Source: Hydrogenophaga sp. (GTDB lineage: Bacteria; Pseudomonadota; Gammaproteobacteria; Burkholderiales; Burkholderiaceae_C). From it: DNA of 64,000 bases. Where the stretch lies: NCBI RefSeq assembly GCF_019635465.1, contig NZ_JAHBZK010000009.1, positions 62,001-126,000 of the forward strand, given 5' to 3'. A program made the translations under genes and the position numbers. A model generated the notes under the pieces. The model saw only the letters and a list, made by a program, of their open reading frames with translations. It was not told where the DNA came from and searched no databases. Of the stretch, positions 43,746 to 52,377 are shown piece by piece. Every line of letters begins with the position of its first letter. Within the stretch, counting starts at the first letter, position 1.

Positions 43746-44525
43746 ATGGCCGCCAGCCTCAAAAGCCACAGTCAGGGCAGCACCCTGGTGCTGACCATCA
43801 GCAACCTGGAACACCGCAATGCCCTGGGGCCCGAGCTTTACGCCGCGGGGGTGGAAGCGCTCAACGTGGCCGAGACCAATGCCGAGCTGCGCTCGGTGGT
43901 CATCGTCGGCGAAGGTGCGCATTTCTGCGCGGGTGGCAACCTGCAGCGACTGCAGGGCAATCGCCAGAAGCCACCCGAAGTGCAGGCGCAGAGCATCGAC
44001 GGCCTGCACAGCTGGATCGAAACCATCCGGGCCTTTCCGAAGCCGGTGATTGCTGCGGTCGAAGGCTCGTGCGCGGGGGCCGGCTTTTCGTTGGCACTCG
44101 CGTGCGACTTTGCCATTGCGGCAGCCGACGCGGTCTTTGTCATGGCCTACAGCAACGTGGCGCTGTCGCCCGACGGAGGCGGCACCTGGAGCCTTGCCCA
44201 GGCCTTGCCCCGCCAGACCGTGATGCAACTGCTCATGCTGGGCGAGCGCATCAGCGCCGAGCGTTTGCACCAACTGGGACTCGTGAACGCGGTCGTCGAA
44301 CCTGGACGGGCCTTGGCCAGCGCACTGACGCTGGCCGATCGCCTGAACGCCCGCGCACCCAACGCCATGGCGAGCATCAAGGACCTGGTCAACGAGGCCT
44401 CGGGTGCCGCACTGCACACACAACTCAAAGCCGAGCGAGACCACTTTGTGCGCAACCTCCACCATGCCAACGCGGGCGAAGGCATCGGTGCGTTTCTGGA
44501 CAAGCGCAAGCCCACCTATCGCTGA
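43746..44525 (+). CDS. Enoyl-CoA hydratase/isomerase family protein
   Basis: Crotonase-fold enzyme of 259 residues. The oxyanion-hole motifs are HFCAGGNLQRL and AVEGSCAGAGFSLALACDFAIA, and the SPDGGGTW segment follows. At the usual first catalytic Glu position there is Asp or Gly, so isomerase (PaaG-like) or atypical hydratase activity is possible. With the preceding dehydrogenase it forms consecutive beta-oxidation steps. Confidence 0.88.
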   Translation: MAASLKSHSQGSTLVLTISNLEHRNALGPELYAAGVEALNVAETNAELRSVVIVGEGAHFCAGGNLQRLQGNRQKPPEVQAQSIDGLHSWIETIRAFPKPVIAAVEGSCAGAGFSLALACDFAIAAADAVFVMAYSNVALSPDGGGTWSLAQALPRQTVMQLLMLGERISAERLHQLGLVNAVVEPGRALASALTLADRLNARAPNAMASIKDLVNEASGAALHTQLKAERDHFVRNLHHANAGEGIGAFLDKRKPTYR

Positions 44526-44602
44526 CGCATCGGGGTTGTCCCTGCGTCCAGGGGTCCCCATCGCGACAAACTCCCGCTCTGAAGTCACTCAAAAGACAGA
44601 CC

Positions 44603-45322
44603 ATGGATGAGCCCATTCTGACAATCGACGAACGCGAGGCGATCAACAGCGGTCGCTGGTTCAACAGTCTTTCTCCCTCACTGCGGCACGACATCCTTCG
44701 ATGCGCATACGTCAAGCGATTCAAGGACGGCGATCTGATCGTCGCTCGCGGCGATCCACCGTCCGAATGGACAGCGGTTGCGCGCGGCGCGGTGCGTGTG
44801 AGCTCGACCTCGCTGTCGGGCAAACAGATCACACTCACCTACGTGGAGCCCGGGGTGTGGTTCGGCGACGTGGCCATGTTCGATGGGGATCAGCGCACGC
44901 ACGATGCCTATGCCCACGGCACCACCACCTTGCTCTGCGTGGCCCGCAACGATTTCCAGAAGATCCTGACGCAGCACGTCGAGCTCTACGAAGCCCTGAT
45001 GCGCCTGCAGGCGCGCCGCATTCGCACGCTCTTTGGCCTGGTCGAAGACCTCAACACCCTGCCCTTGCGGGCACGTCTGGCCAAGCAGTTGCTGCACCTG
45101 GTGCGCAGCTATGGCGTGCCCTGCCTGAGCGACGGCAACGAAATGCGCATCGGCCTGCAACTGGCGCAGGAAGAGCTGGCGCAGCTGCTGGGCGCCTCGC
45201 GTCAGCGCGTCAACCAGGAGCTCAAGTCGATGGAGCGCGAGGACGCGATCCGCATCGAGCAAGGTGGGCTGGTGGTGCGCAACCGTGCCGCCCTGATGCG
45301 CATCGCCGAAGCCGAGACCTGA
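44603..45322 (+). CDS. Crp/Fnr family transcriptional regulator
   Basis: A 239-residue regulator with an N-terminal cNMP-binding-like beta roll (about 20-135; WFGDVAMFDG) and a C-terminal winged helix-turn-helix (LAQEELAQLLGASRQRVNQEL, about 190-210). The Fnr cysteines are absent and the cAMP-binding Arg/Ser pattern is not clear, so the ligand is unknown. Lying between the hydratase and the phosphotransferase genes, it may regulate this acyl-CoA set. A longer frame reading upstream is out of frame with the hydratase and is rejected. Confidence 0.88.
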   Translation: MDEPILTIDEREAINSGRWFNSLSPSLRHDILRCAYVKRFKDGDLIVARGDPPSEWTAVARGAVRVSSTSLSGKQITLTYVEPGVWFGDVAMFDGDQRTHDAYAHGTTTLLCVARNDFQKILTQHVELYEALMRLQARRIRTLFGLVEDLNTLPLRARLAKQLLHLVRSYGVPCLSDGNEMRIGLQLAQEELAQLLGASRQRVNQELKSMEREDAIRIEQGGLVVRNRAALMRIAEAET

Positions 45323-45350
45323 CACCGCTGACCACACCGATCGCTGCCGA

Positions 45351-46436
45351 ATGAACGACGCACAGAACTTCACCGGCACGCGACCGGTATCCGAACGCCA
45401 CGCGTTCGACGAGCAGGCCTTGGCCAAGTGGCTTGGCGCCCACCTTGAGGGTTTCGCCGGTCCACTCACGGTCGAGATGTTCAAGGGTGGGCAATCCAAC
45501 CCCACCTACAAGCTCATCACCCCGCAGCGCAGCTATGTGATGCGGGCCAAGCCAGGACCTGTGGCCAAGCTGTTGCCCTCCGCGCACGCTATCGAGCGCG
45601 AGTTCCGCGTCATGAGCGCCCTGGCCACCACCGACGTGCCGGTGGCCACCATGCACGTGCTGTGCGAGGACGAATCGGTGATTGGCCGTGCGTTCTATGT
45701 GATGCAGTGCGTCGAAGGACGCGTGCTCTGGGAGCAATCGCTGCCCGGCATGAGCACCACCGAGCGCGGCGCCATCTACGACGAAATGAACCGCGTCATG
45801 GCGGCCCTGCATTCGGTCAGGCCGGATGCGATCGGTCTGGCCGACTACGGCAAGCCCGGCAACTACTTCGAGCGCCAGATCGGCCGCTGGAGCAAGCAGT
45901 ACCAGGCGTCGATCACGCAGCCCATCCCGGAGATGGATCGTCTGATCGAATGGCTGCCCCGCAGCGTGCCCGCCATGGCGCGCGACGAATCCCTGATCTC
46001 GGTGGTACACGGCGACTACCGCCTGGACAACCTGATGTTCCACCCGCACGAAGCGCGGGTGCTGGCGGTACTCGACTGGGAGCTGTCCACACTGGGCCAC
46101 CCGCTGGCCGACTTCAGCTACCACTGCATGTCCTGGCACATCCCGCCGGGCATGTTCCGCGGCATCGCCGGGCTCGACCTGGCGCAACTCGGCATCCCGT
46201 CCGAAGACGACTACATCGCGCGCTACTGCGAGCGAACGGGCTTTGCCACGCCCGCTCAACTCAAGGCCGACTGGTCGTTCTATCTGGCCTACAACATGTT
46301 CCGCCTGGCCGCCATCCTGCAAGGCATTGCCAAACGCGTCGAAGCCGGCACGGCGTCGAGCGAGCAAGCCGTGCGTTCGGCCGCGGGCGCCCGCCCCATG
46401 GCCGAGATGGCCTGGCGCTTTGCCAACGGCGGTTGA
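45351..46436 (+). CDS. Phosphotransferase (APH/ACAD10-type)
   Basis: Aminoglycoside-phosphotransferase-like kinase of 361 residues. It has the N-terminal lobe GQSNPTYKL with MRAKPGPVA, the Brenner motif [13 protein letters not shown] and the metal Asp in [17 protein letters not shown]. This subgroup is commonly encoded next to acyl-CoA dehydrogenases, and in animals is fused to them as ACAD10/11, which phosphorylate 4-hydroxyacyl-CoA. The neighbour here is such a dehydrogenase, 50 bp downstream, so a hydroxyacyl-CoA kinase role is likely (inference). Confidence 0.87.
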   Translation: MNDAQNFTGTRPVSERHAFDEQALAKWLGAHLEGFAGPLTVEMFKGGQSNPTYKLITPQRSYVMRAKPGPVAKLLPSAHAIEREFRVMSALATTDVPVATMHVLCEDESVIGRAFYVMQCVEGRVLWEQSLPGMSTTERGAIYDEMNRVMAALHSVRPDAIGLADYGKPGNYFERQIGRWSKQYQASITQPIPEMDRLIEWLPRSVPAMARDESLISVVHGDYRLDNLMFHPHEARVLAVLDWELSTLGHPLADFSYHCMSWHIPPGMFRGIAGLDLAQLGIPSEDDYIARYCERTGFATPAQLKADWSFYLAYNMFRLAAILQGIAKRVEAGTASSEQAVRSAAGARPMAEMAWRFANGG

Positions 46437-46486
46437 GGCCTTTTCCCGCGAGATTCGCGCAACGCATCCCCACACAAGGAGACCCC

Positions 46487-47746
46487 ATGCACTTCGATTA
46501 CACCGACAAGGTCAAGGACATGCGCGAGCGGCTGCTGGCGTTCATGGACCAGCACGTCTACCCCAACGAGAACCGCTTCTTTGAAGAGATCGAGGCCAAC
46601 CGCGCCAAGGGCAATGCCTGGGTGCCCACCAAGCTGATCGAAGAACTCAAACCCAAGGCACGCGCCGCGGGCCTGTGGAACCTGTTTCTGCCGCGCAGCC
46701 CGCGTGCACCGGAAGGCCTGTCCAACCTCGAGTACGCCCCCATGTGCGAAATCATGGGTCGCGTGCCCTGGGCACCCGAAGTGTTCAACTGCTCCGCACC
46801 CGACACCGGCAACATGGAAACGCTGGAGCGCTACGCGAGCGAATCGCTCAAGGACCAGTGGCTGGAACCCTTGCTCAAGGGCGAGTTCCGCTCGGCCTTT
46901 CTGATGACCGAGCCGGAGGTGGCCTCCAGCGACGCCACCAACATCCAGTGCCGCATCGAGCGCGATGGCGACGAGTACGTCATCAACGGCCGCAAGTGGT
47001 GGTCGTCGGGCGCCGGCGACCCGCGCTGCGCGGTCTACATCGTCATGGGCAAAACCAACCCCGACGCACCGCGCCACTCCCAGCAGAGCATGATCGTCGT
47101 GCCCTCCAACACGCCTGGCATCACCGTGGTGCGCCCGCTGTCGGTGTTTGGCTACGACGATGCGCCGCACGGCCACATGGAGGTTGTGCTCAAGAACGTG
47201 CGCGTGCCGGTGGGCAACATCCTGCTTGGCGAAGGCCGCGGCTTCGAGATCGCGCAGGGCCGCCTCGGCCCCGGGCGCATCCACCACTGCATGCGCTCCA
47301 TTGGCGCTGCCGAGCGCGCGCTGGAGCTGATGTGCAAACGCCTCAACAGTCGCGTCGCATTCGGCAAGCCGGTCTCCGCGCAATCGGTCTGGCATGAGCG
47401 CATTGCCGACGCACGCTGCAAGATCGAGATGGCGCGCCTGCTCACGCTCAAGGCGGCCTACATGATGGACACGGTGGGCAACAAGGTGGCCAAGGCCGAG
47501 ATCGCGATGATCAAGGTGGTGGCACCCAATGTGGCCTGCGAGGTGATCGACATGGCCATCCAGGCCCACGGTGGTGGCGGCGTCAGCGGCGACTTCCCGC
47601 TGGCCTACAGCTATGCCAATCAGCGCACCCTGCGGCTCGCCGACGGCCCTGACGAGGTGCACCGCCAGTCCATCGCCAAGCTCGAACTCGCCCGGCACCT
47701 GAACCTGCCAGGCGAAGTCGAGATGCCGGTTACGCGAGGGAGTTGA
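46487..47746 (+). CDS. Acyl-CoA dehydrogenase (ACAD11-like)
   Basis: FAD-dependent acyl-CoA dehydrogenase of 419 residues. Visible blocks are [16 protein letters not shown] and RKWWSSGAG for flavin and substrate binding, the helical C-terminal domain with [19 protein letters not shown], and [13 protein letters not shown] near the end. It is preceded by an AGGAG box and follows the ACAD10-type kinase, so both probably act on 4-hydroxyacyl-CoA intermediates. Its 3' end overlaps the next, convergent gene by 17 bases. Confidence 0.92.
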   Translation: MHFDYTDKVKDMRERLLAFMDQHVYPNENRFFEEIEANRAKGNAWVPTKLIEELKPKARAAGLWNLFLPRSPRAPEGLSNLEYAPMCEIMGRVPWAPEVFNCSAPDTGNMETLERYASESLKDQWLEPLLKGEFRSAFLMTEPEVASSDATNIQCRIERDGDEYVINGRKWWSSGAGDPRCAVYIVMGKTNPDAPRHSQQSMIVVPSNTPGITVVRPLSVFGYDDAPHGHMEVVLKNVRVPVGNILLGEGRGFEIAQGRLGPGRIHHCMRSIGAAERALELMCKRLNSRVAFGKPVSAQSVWHERIADARCKIEMARLLTLKAAYMMDTVGNKVAKAEIAMIKVVAPNVACEVIDMAIQAHGGGGVSGDFPLAYSYANQRTLRLADGPDEVHRQSIAKLELARHLNLPGEVEMPVTRGS

Positions 47747-48413
47747 CCGCGCGCGCCTGGGCCAGCAGGCGCCGGGCCATGCGCTCGAACAGGTCGAGCG
47801 CGTGCAATTCGCTGGGCTTGTGGCGATCGGCGTCCAGTTGCAGGCACAGGTGCAGCTTGCTGCGCAAGCGCATCAACAGCAGCGGCGACTGCGCAGACCT
47901 CACGTCCTCAGGCCAGTGCATGAGGGCGTCGACGGTGTCCTGGTCGATCAGTTGGCGGGTCTCGTCCAGCCCATCCGTGAGCACGGCGTAACGGTCGAAG
48001 AACTCGGCGGCCGGGCCCGACCAACCTGCGTCGCGGTAGGCCGCCAGCCAGCGCACTTCCTCCGGCAAGGTATCGGCCATGGTTTGTACGACGTTGGTGA
48101 TCTGGGCGTACACATAGTCCGCCCAGCGCTCCATCGTCAGCTTGAGCGGCCGATTCATCAGCACCATGCCGGCCGATGCCTGCACGCCGACCTCGACCCG
48201 GGCCGAAATCTCCCAGCCCTCGAAGTAAGGGCGCCCGGACGGCTGCAGGTCGATGCTGACCGGCTGCCCCGACCACTCACCAACAAAACCGCAGCTGCCG
48301 TTGCGGCGGGCGAGGAATTCAAGGCCACGAGATTCCGCCCACTGCACCAGCGTCATGTGCTGCGCGCGTTGGCGACGGGTGGGGCTCAGGGCGTTCAACA
48401 TGGTGTCCAGCAT
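47730..48413 (-). CDS. Hypothetical protein, about 227 residues
   Basis: I do not recognise a family. The product has no signal peptide or membrane helix. The N-terminal part ([19 protein letters not shown] then [20 protein letters not shown]) looks like a small alpha/beta domain, and the rest is helical with many Trp, Arg and Leu. ATG 48413 gives a start [11 protein letters not shown]. The gene is divergent from the GST gene and overlaps the 3' end of the acyl-CoA dehydrogenase. Comparable hypotheticals occur in Burkholderiales, but that is recollection and not verified. Confidence 0.7.
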   Translation of the reverse strand: MLDTMLNALSPTRRQRAQHMTLVQWAESRGLEFLARRNGSCGFVGEWSGQPVSIDLQPSGRPYFEGWEISARVEVGVQASAGMVLMNRPLKLTMERWADYVYAQITNVVQTMADTLPEEVRWLAAYRDAGWSGPAAEFFDRYAVLTDGLDETRQLIDQDTVDALMHWPEDVRSAQSPLLLMRLRSKLHLCLQLDADRHKPSELHALDLFERMARRLLAQARAVNSLA

Positions 48414-48477
48414 GGTTGGGCATTCTTCCGTAAGCTGCCGCCCCAATGCTGTTCAACAACGCACGAAAGGCACGTTC

Positions 48478-49182
48478 ATGATCGACGCGTACTCATGGCC
48501 AACGCCAAATGGCCACAAAGTTCACATCATGTTGGAGGAATGTGGGTTGCGCCTGGGCCACGAATGGCAGGTGCACCCGGTCAACATCGGTGCGGGCGAC
48601 CAGTTCAAGCCCGAGTTTCTGGCCATCAGCCCGAACAACAAGATCCCGGCCATCGTCGACAGCCAGGGCCCGGACGGCAAACCCATCAGCGCGTTCGAGT
48701 CGGGCGCCATCCTCGTCTACCTGGCCAGCAAGTTCGGACGCTTTCTGCCCAAGAGCGACCGCGAGCGATTCAAGGTGCTGGAGTGGCTGATGTTCCAGAT
48801 GGGGGGCGTGGGCCCCATGCTGGGCCAGGCGCATCACTTCCGCATCTACGCGCCCGAAAAGATCGAGTACGCCGTCAACCGCTACACCAACGAGGCCAAG
48901 CGCCTCTATGGCGTGATGGATCGGCAGCTGGCGAACCACGCCCATATCGCTGGGGCAGAGTACTCCATCGCCGACATCGCCATCTTTCCCTGGTTGCGCA
49001 GCTGGCAAAACCAGGGCATCGACTGGGCCGACTACCCGAGGCTGAAAGCCTGGTTCGACCGCATCGCGGACCGCCCAGCGGTTCAGCGGGGCGTCGCCGT
49101 GCTGGCCGACGCCCGAAAGCCACTCACCGACCAGAAGGCGCGCGAGGCCCTGTTCGGGAACACGCAGTACCAGAAACGCTGA
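48478..49182 (+). CDS. Glutathione S-transferase family protein (YghU/YfcG-like)
   Basis: Nu-class GST or disulfide-bond oxidoreductase type. The 234 residues have the thioredoxin-like half with PTPNGHKVHIMLEECGL, NKIPAIVD and the FESGAILVYLASKFG glutathione-binding loop, then the helical half with MFQMGGVGPMLGQAHHF and YSIADIAIFPW. The GAAAGG box 8 nt before ATG 48478 supports this start. It precedes two tRNA genes. Confidence 0.9.
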   Translation: MIDAYSWPTPNGHKVHIMLEECGLRLGHEWQVHPVNIGAGDQFKPEFLAISPNNKIPAIVDSQGPDGKPISAFESGAILVYLASKFGRFLPKSDRERFKVLEWLMFQMGGVGPMLGQAHHFRIYAPEKIEYAVNRYTNEAKRLYGVMDRQLANHAHIAGAEYSIADIAIFPWLRSWQNQGIDWADYPRLKAWFDRIADRPAVQRGVAVLADARKPLTDQKAREALFGNTQYQKR

Positions 49183-49259
49183 AACGGCGTCTTGGCCTAA
49201 GCCGGACAGCGACCAGCAGAGAAGACGCCGTTTCGAAGGTTAGAATCCGCGCTTCGTGT

Positions 49260-49336
49260 CGGAGCGTAGCGCAGCCTGGTAGCGCATCTGCTTTGGGAGC
49301 AGAGGGTCGCGAGTTCGAATCCCGCCGCTCCGACCA
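49260..49336 (+). tRNA. tRNA-Pro (anticodon TGG)
   Basis: A 77-nt cloverleaf with acceptor CGGAGCG / CGCTCCG, anticodon loop TTTGGGA (TGG at 34-36), TPsiC loop GTTCGAATC and an encoded CCA. The C1-G72 pair is the usual mark of bacterial tRNA-Pro. Confidence 0.96.
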
Positions 49337-49350
49337 TTCACACCAGAAAG

Positions 49351-49378
49351 AAAAAGGCCCACGCTGTGGGCCTTTTTT
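49351..49378 (+). terminator. Intrinsic terminator after tRNA-Pro
   Basis: A 12-bp stem (AAAAAGGCCCAC / GTGGGCCTTTTT, loop GCT) with a T6 run. It lies between the tRNA-Pro and tRNA-Arg genes and suggests they are separate transcripts. Confidence 0.8.
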
Positions 49379-49400
49379 CCATCCGCAGCGCATCCGCGCT

Positions 49401-49477
49401 CTGCCCGTAGCTCAACTGGATAGAGCAGCTGCCTTCTAAGCAGCAGGTCGGGGGTTCGAGTCCCTCCGGGCAGGCCA
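49401..49477 (+). tRNA. tRNA-Arg (anticodon TCT)
   Basis: A 77-nt cloverleaf with acceptor CTGCCCG / CGGGCAG, anticodon loop CTTCTAA (TCT at 34-36, reads AGA/AGG), TPsiC loop GTTCGAGTC, discriminator G and an encoded CCA. It decodes codons that are rare in this GC-rich coding sequence. Confidence 0.95.
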
Positions 49478-49531
49478 CCCCTCGGGTTTACCCCATGATC
49501 CGGGCGCAAAACATGCACTAAAGTGCGTGTC

Positions 49532-50020
49532 ATGTCTGACGCACCACCCAGCAAGCTGCTCATCCTCGTGGGCACCATGACCAACACCGCCGAGTACGTG
49601 GCACAGGCCATCGAGATGGATTGCGGCGATCTGATTGGCGCCATCGAGGTCCGGATGATGGATGGGCTGGACCCCAGCGTCTTCGAAGAAGATGCACTTT
49701 ACGTCATATGCACGTCCACCTATGGCTCAGGCGACGTGCCGGACAACGCGCAGGCCTTCTACGCCTCGCTGGACAGCCAGCCGCGGTTTCTCGGCCACGT
49801 GCGCTACGGTCTGATTGCGCTCGGCGACAGTGTTCAGTACGCCGCCACCTATGCCAACGGCGGTCGCCGTTTCGACGAGCGCTTGCGCGACCTGGGCGCA
49901 GTGCGTGTGGGCGATCCGCTGTTTCTTGATGCCTCCACCGACACCGAGCCCGAAGCGCAGGGCGTGGCCTGGTGCCGGGATTGGCTCGCGCTGGCGCTCA
50001 GCGGCGCACCAGCACAGTGA
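49532..50020 (+). CDS. Flavodoxin-domain protein (MioC-like)
   Basis: Flavodoxin-like protein of 162 residues. The FMN phosphate loop is LILVGTMTNTAEYVAQAI (about 10-27), and the second loop is ICTSTYGSGDVPDNAQAFYASL (about 60-81), which matches MioC and the reductase flavodoxin domains. ATG 49532 is used; a GTG nine bases earlier would add MRV. Redox partner unknown. It ends 156 bp before the livK gene. Confidence 0.85.
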   Translation: MSDAPPSKLLILVGTMTNTAEYVAQAIEMDCGDLIGAIEVRMMDGLDPSVFEEDALYVICTSTYGSGDVPDNAQAFYASLDSQPRFLGHVRYGLIALGDSVQYAATYANGGRRFDERLRDLGAVRVGDPLFLDASTDTEPEAQGVAWCRDWLALALSGAPAQ

Positions 50021-50046
50021 ATCACCACGAGGCAAGGCCCATTTAG

Positions 50047-50073
50047 TTCAAGTCTGAACGATTCAAACTTGAA
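50047..50073. promoter_or_regulatory. Inverted repeat upstream of livK
   Basis: TTCAAGT (50047-50053) and ACTTGAA (50067-50073) form a perfect 7-bp inverted repeat with 13 nt between. It lies 104-130 bp upstream of livK and may be an operator or part of a promoter. The core AGTTCAAG is also present at 60132-60139, upstream of the TRAP binding-protein gene. Confidence 0.35.
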
Positions 50074-50176
50074 GCGCATAGGGTAATTCTGGATCGCCAA
50101 CGCCTACCCCCCACCCTACAGTGACCCGCGTCTCTCGATCCCCTTACCGGCAACAACACCACAGGAGCTCACGCCC

Positions 50177-51364
50177 ATGACCACCCGCCGTCTCGTTCTG
50201 ACCCGCAGCGCTGCCGTGATCGGCGCCGCCTCCTCCGGCCTGCTGCTGCCGCAAATCGTCCGTGCGCAGTCCGACAAGCTGCGCGTGGGCTTCATGCTCC
50301 CCTACACCGGCACCTTTGCGGCCCTGGGCGTGGCCATCGAGAACGGCTTTCGCATGGCCCTCAACGAGCAAGGTGGCAAGCTCGGTGGGCGTGAGATCGA
50401 ATTCTTCAACGTCGACGACGAATCCAACCCGGCCAAGGGTGTGGAGAACGCCACCAAACTGGTGCAGCGCGACAAGGTGGATGTGCTGGTGGGCACGGTC
50501 CACTCGGGCGTGCAGATGGGTATCCACCGCGTGGCCCGCGAATCGGGTGTGCTCAACCTGATTCCCAACGCTGGCGTGCACATCGCCACGCGCGCCCAGT
50601 GCGCCCCCAACGTCTACCGCACCTCGTTCACCAACAGCCAGCCGACGCTGGCACTGGGCAAGCCCATGGTCGAGCGCGGTCACAAGAAGGCGGTCTGGAT
50701 CACCTGGAACTACGCCGCCGGCGACGAGGCCTACGAGGGCTTCGAGAAGAGCTACACCGAAGCGGGCGGCCAGATCATCAAGAAGCTGGGTGTGCCGTTC
50801 CCCAACGTGGAATTCCAGGCCCTGCTGACCGAGATCGCAGCGCTCAAACCCGACGCAGTGGCCTGCTTCTTTGCGGGCGGTGGTGCGGCCAAGTTCCTGC
50901 GCGACTACCACGCGGCCGGTCTGAGCAAAACCATCCAGCTCTACGGCTCGGGCTTCCTCACCGAGGGTGTGCTGGATGCCGCCGGTGATGCCGCCAACGG
51001 CGTGCTCACCACCATGCACTACAGCGATTCGCTGGACACGCCGCGCAACAAGAAATTCCGCCTCGACTACGCCAAGACCTTCAAGCTGCAACCCGACGTC
51101 TATGCCGTCCAGGGCTACGATGCCGGCCAGTTGCTGATCAAGGGCGCCAACGCGGTCAAGGGTGACTTCGGCAACAAGAAGGCGCTGTACGCCGCCATGG
51201 ACGGCGCCGAGATCGACAGCCCGCGCGGCAAGTGGAAGATGAGCCCGGCACACAACCCCATCCAGGACTTCTACCTGCGCAAGGTCGAAAACAAGGAGAA
51301 CAAGGTGATCGGCATCGCCGGCAAGGCCGTCTCCGATTCGGGCGCAGGCTGCCGCATGGCCTGA
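50177..51364 (+). CDS. Branched-chain amino-acid-type ABC transporter substrate-binding protein
   Basis: Periplasmic binding protein of the LivK/Peripla_BP_6 family, 395 residues. The leader MTTRRLVLTRSAAVIG is twin-arginine-like and ends IVRA. The mature part has LRVGFMLPYTGTFAALG, VDVLVGTVHSGVQMGI and IQLYGSGFLTEG. In Burkholderiales this family binds not only amino acids but also aromatic acids and amides, so the ligand is open. An AGGAG box precedes the ATG. It leads a complete livKHMGF set. Confidence 0.9.
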   Translation: MTTRRLVLTRSAAVIGAASSGLLLPQIVRAQSDKLRVGFMLPYTGTFAALGVAIENGFRMALNEQGGKLGGREIEFFNVDDESNPAKGVENATKLVQRDKVDVLVGTVHSGVQMGIHRVARESGVLNLIPNAGVHIATRAQCAPNVYRTSFTNSQPTLALGKPMVERGHKKAVWITWNYAAGDEAYEGFEKSYTEAGGQIIKKLGVPFPNVEFQALLTEIAALKPDAVACFFAGGGAAKFLRDYHAAGLSKTIQLYGSGFLTEGVLDAAGDAANGVLTTMHYSDSLDTPRNKKFRLDYAKTFKLQPDVYAVQGYDAGQLLIKGANAVKGDFGNKKALYAAMDGAEIDSPRGKWKMSPAHNPIQDFYLRKVENKENKVIGIAGKAVSDSGAGCRMA

Positions 51365-51386
51365 GGCTTGCTTCCCATCTGACGAG

Positions 51387-51410
51387 CCGGCGCCCTCGCG
51401 GCGCCGGTTT
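51387..51410 (+). terminator. Hairpin attenuating read-through from livK to livH
   Basis: CCGGCGCC and GGCGCCGG (8 bp, loop CTCGC) are followed by TTT only. A weak terminator or RNA-stabilising structure here would make the binding protein more abundant than the permeases, as is common in such operons (inference). Confidence 0.5.
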
Positions 51411-51430
51411 GACGTCTGGACCCCGCCTAC

Positions 51431-52294
51431 ATGGACTTCGCCAACTTCCTTATCCAGCTGCTCAACAGCGTCCAGTACGGATTGCTGCTGTTCATGCTGG
51501 CCGCCGGCCTCACGCTGATCTTCGGCATCATGGGCGTGGTCAACCTCGCGCATGGCAGCTTCTACATGCTGGGCGCCTACCTGGCCTGGTTCTTCAGCTC
51601 GCAGTTCGGCAGCCTCACGGCGGCCATCATCGTGGGCGCGGTGCTGGCGGTGGCCTTCGGCTGGCTGCTGGAGTGGCTGCTGTTTCGCCACTTCTACCAC
51701 CGCGATCACCTCGACCAGGTGCTGCTGACCTTCGGCCTGATCTACATCTTTGAAGAGCTGCGCTCCATCTTCTGGGGCGACGACGTGCATGCGGTGCAGG
51801 TGCCGGCCGCGCTGGACTGGTCGATTCCCCTCACCGACACCCTGTCCTATCCGGTCTATCGGCTGGTCATGTCGGGCGTGTGCATCGTGCTGGCCATTGC
51901 GCTGTACCTGCTGATCAGCAAGACGCGCCTGGGCATGAAGATCCGAGCCGGGGCATTCAACCGCGACATGACCGAGTCGCTGGGCGTGAACATCCGCCTC
52001 ATCCACGGCGTGGTATTCGCCCTGGGTGTCGGCCTGGCGGCGGTGGCCGGCATGCTGGCCTCGCCCATCGCCAGCGTGTACCCCGGCATGGGCAGCTCGG
52101 TGCTGATCATGTGTTTCGTGGTGGTGGTGATTGGCGGCATCGGATCGGTGCGTGGCGCGCTGGTCGCGGCGCTGCTGGTGGGCCTGGTCGACACCTTCGG
52201 CAAGGTGCTGTTGCCACAGATCGCCGGCATGGCGGTGTACATGCTCATGGCAGCGGTGCTGCTTTACAAACCTGAAGGGCTGTTCAAGCAATGA
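51431..52294 (+). CDS. livH: ABC transporter permease, LivH type
   Basis: Integral membrane protein of 287 residues with about eight hydrophobic segments. It has the family blocks LLFMLAAGLTLIFGIMGVVNLAHGSFYMLGAY near the N-terminus and VVIGGIGSVRGALVAALLVGLVDTFG near the C-terminus. It is the first permease of the Liv cluster. Its stop TGA overlaps an ATG at 52291 that begins a 28-codon mini-ORF, described separately. Confidence 0.92.
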   Translation: MDFANFLIQLLNSVQYGLLLFMLAAGLTLIFGIMGVVNLAHGSFYMLGAYLAWFFSSQFGSLTAAIIVGAVLAVAFGWLLEWLLFRHFYHRDHLDQVLLTFGLIYIFEELRSIFWGDDVHAVQVPAALDWSIPLTDTLSYPVYRLVMSGVCIVLAIALYLLISKTRLGMKIRAGAFNRDMTESLGVNIRLIHGVVFALGVGLAAVAGMLASPIASVYPGMGSSVLIMCFVVVVIGGIGSVRGALVAALLVGLVDTFGKVLLPQIAGMAVYMLMAAVLLYKPEGLFKQ

Positions 52295-52377
52295 GCATCG
52301 CCGGACCGCTCCAAGATGCGAACGCCCCCTTGGGGGGCAGCGAAGGACATGCAATGCCGAGCGTGGGGGCCACATGA
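52291..52377 (+). repeat. Inserted element with coupling mini-ORF between livH and livM
   Basis: ATGAGCATCGCC (52291-52302) at the livH stop is nearly repeated as ATGAGCATTGCC (52374-52385) at the livM start, 83 bp away. The DNA between has a GCCCCC-TT-GGGGGC hairpin (52324-52338) and ends in GCGTGGGGGCC, features of short intergenic elements I recall from Comamonadaceae (not verified). A 28-codon frame starts at 52291 and stops at 52375-52377, overlapping the livH stop and the livM start by ATGA on each side. It looks like an insertion with target duplication that keeps translational coupling. Confidence 0.6.
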
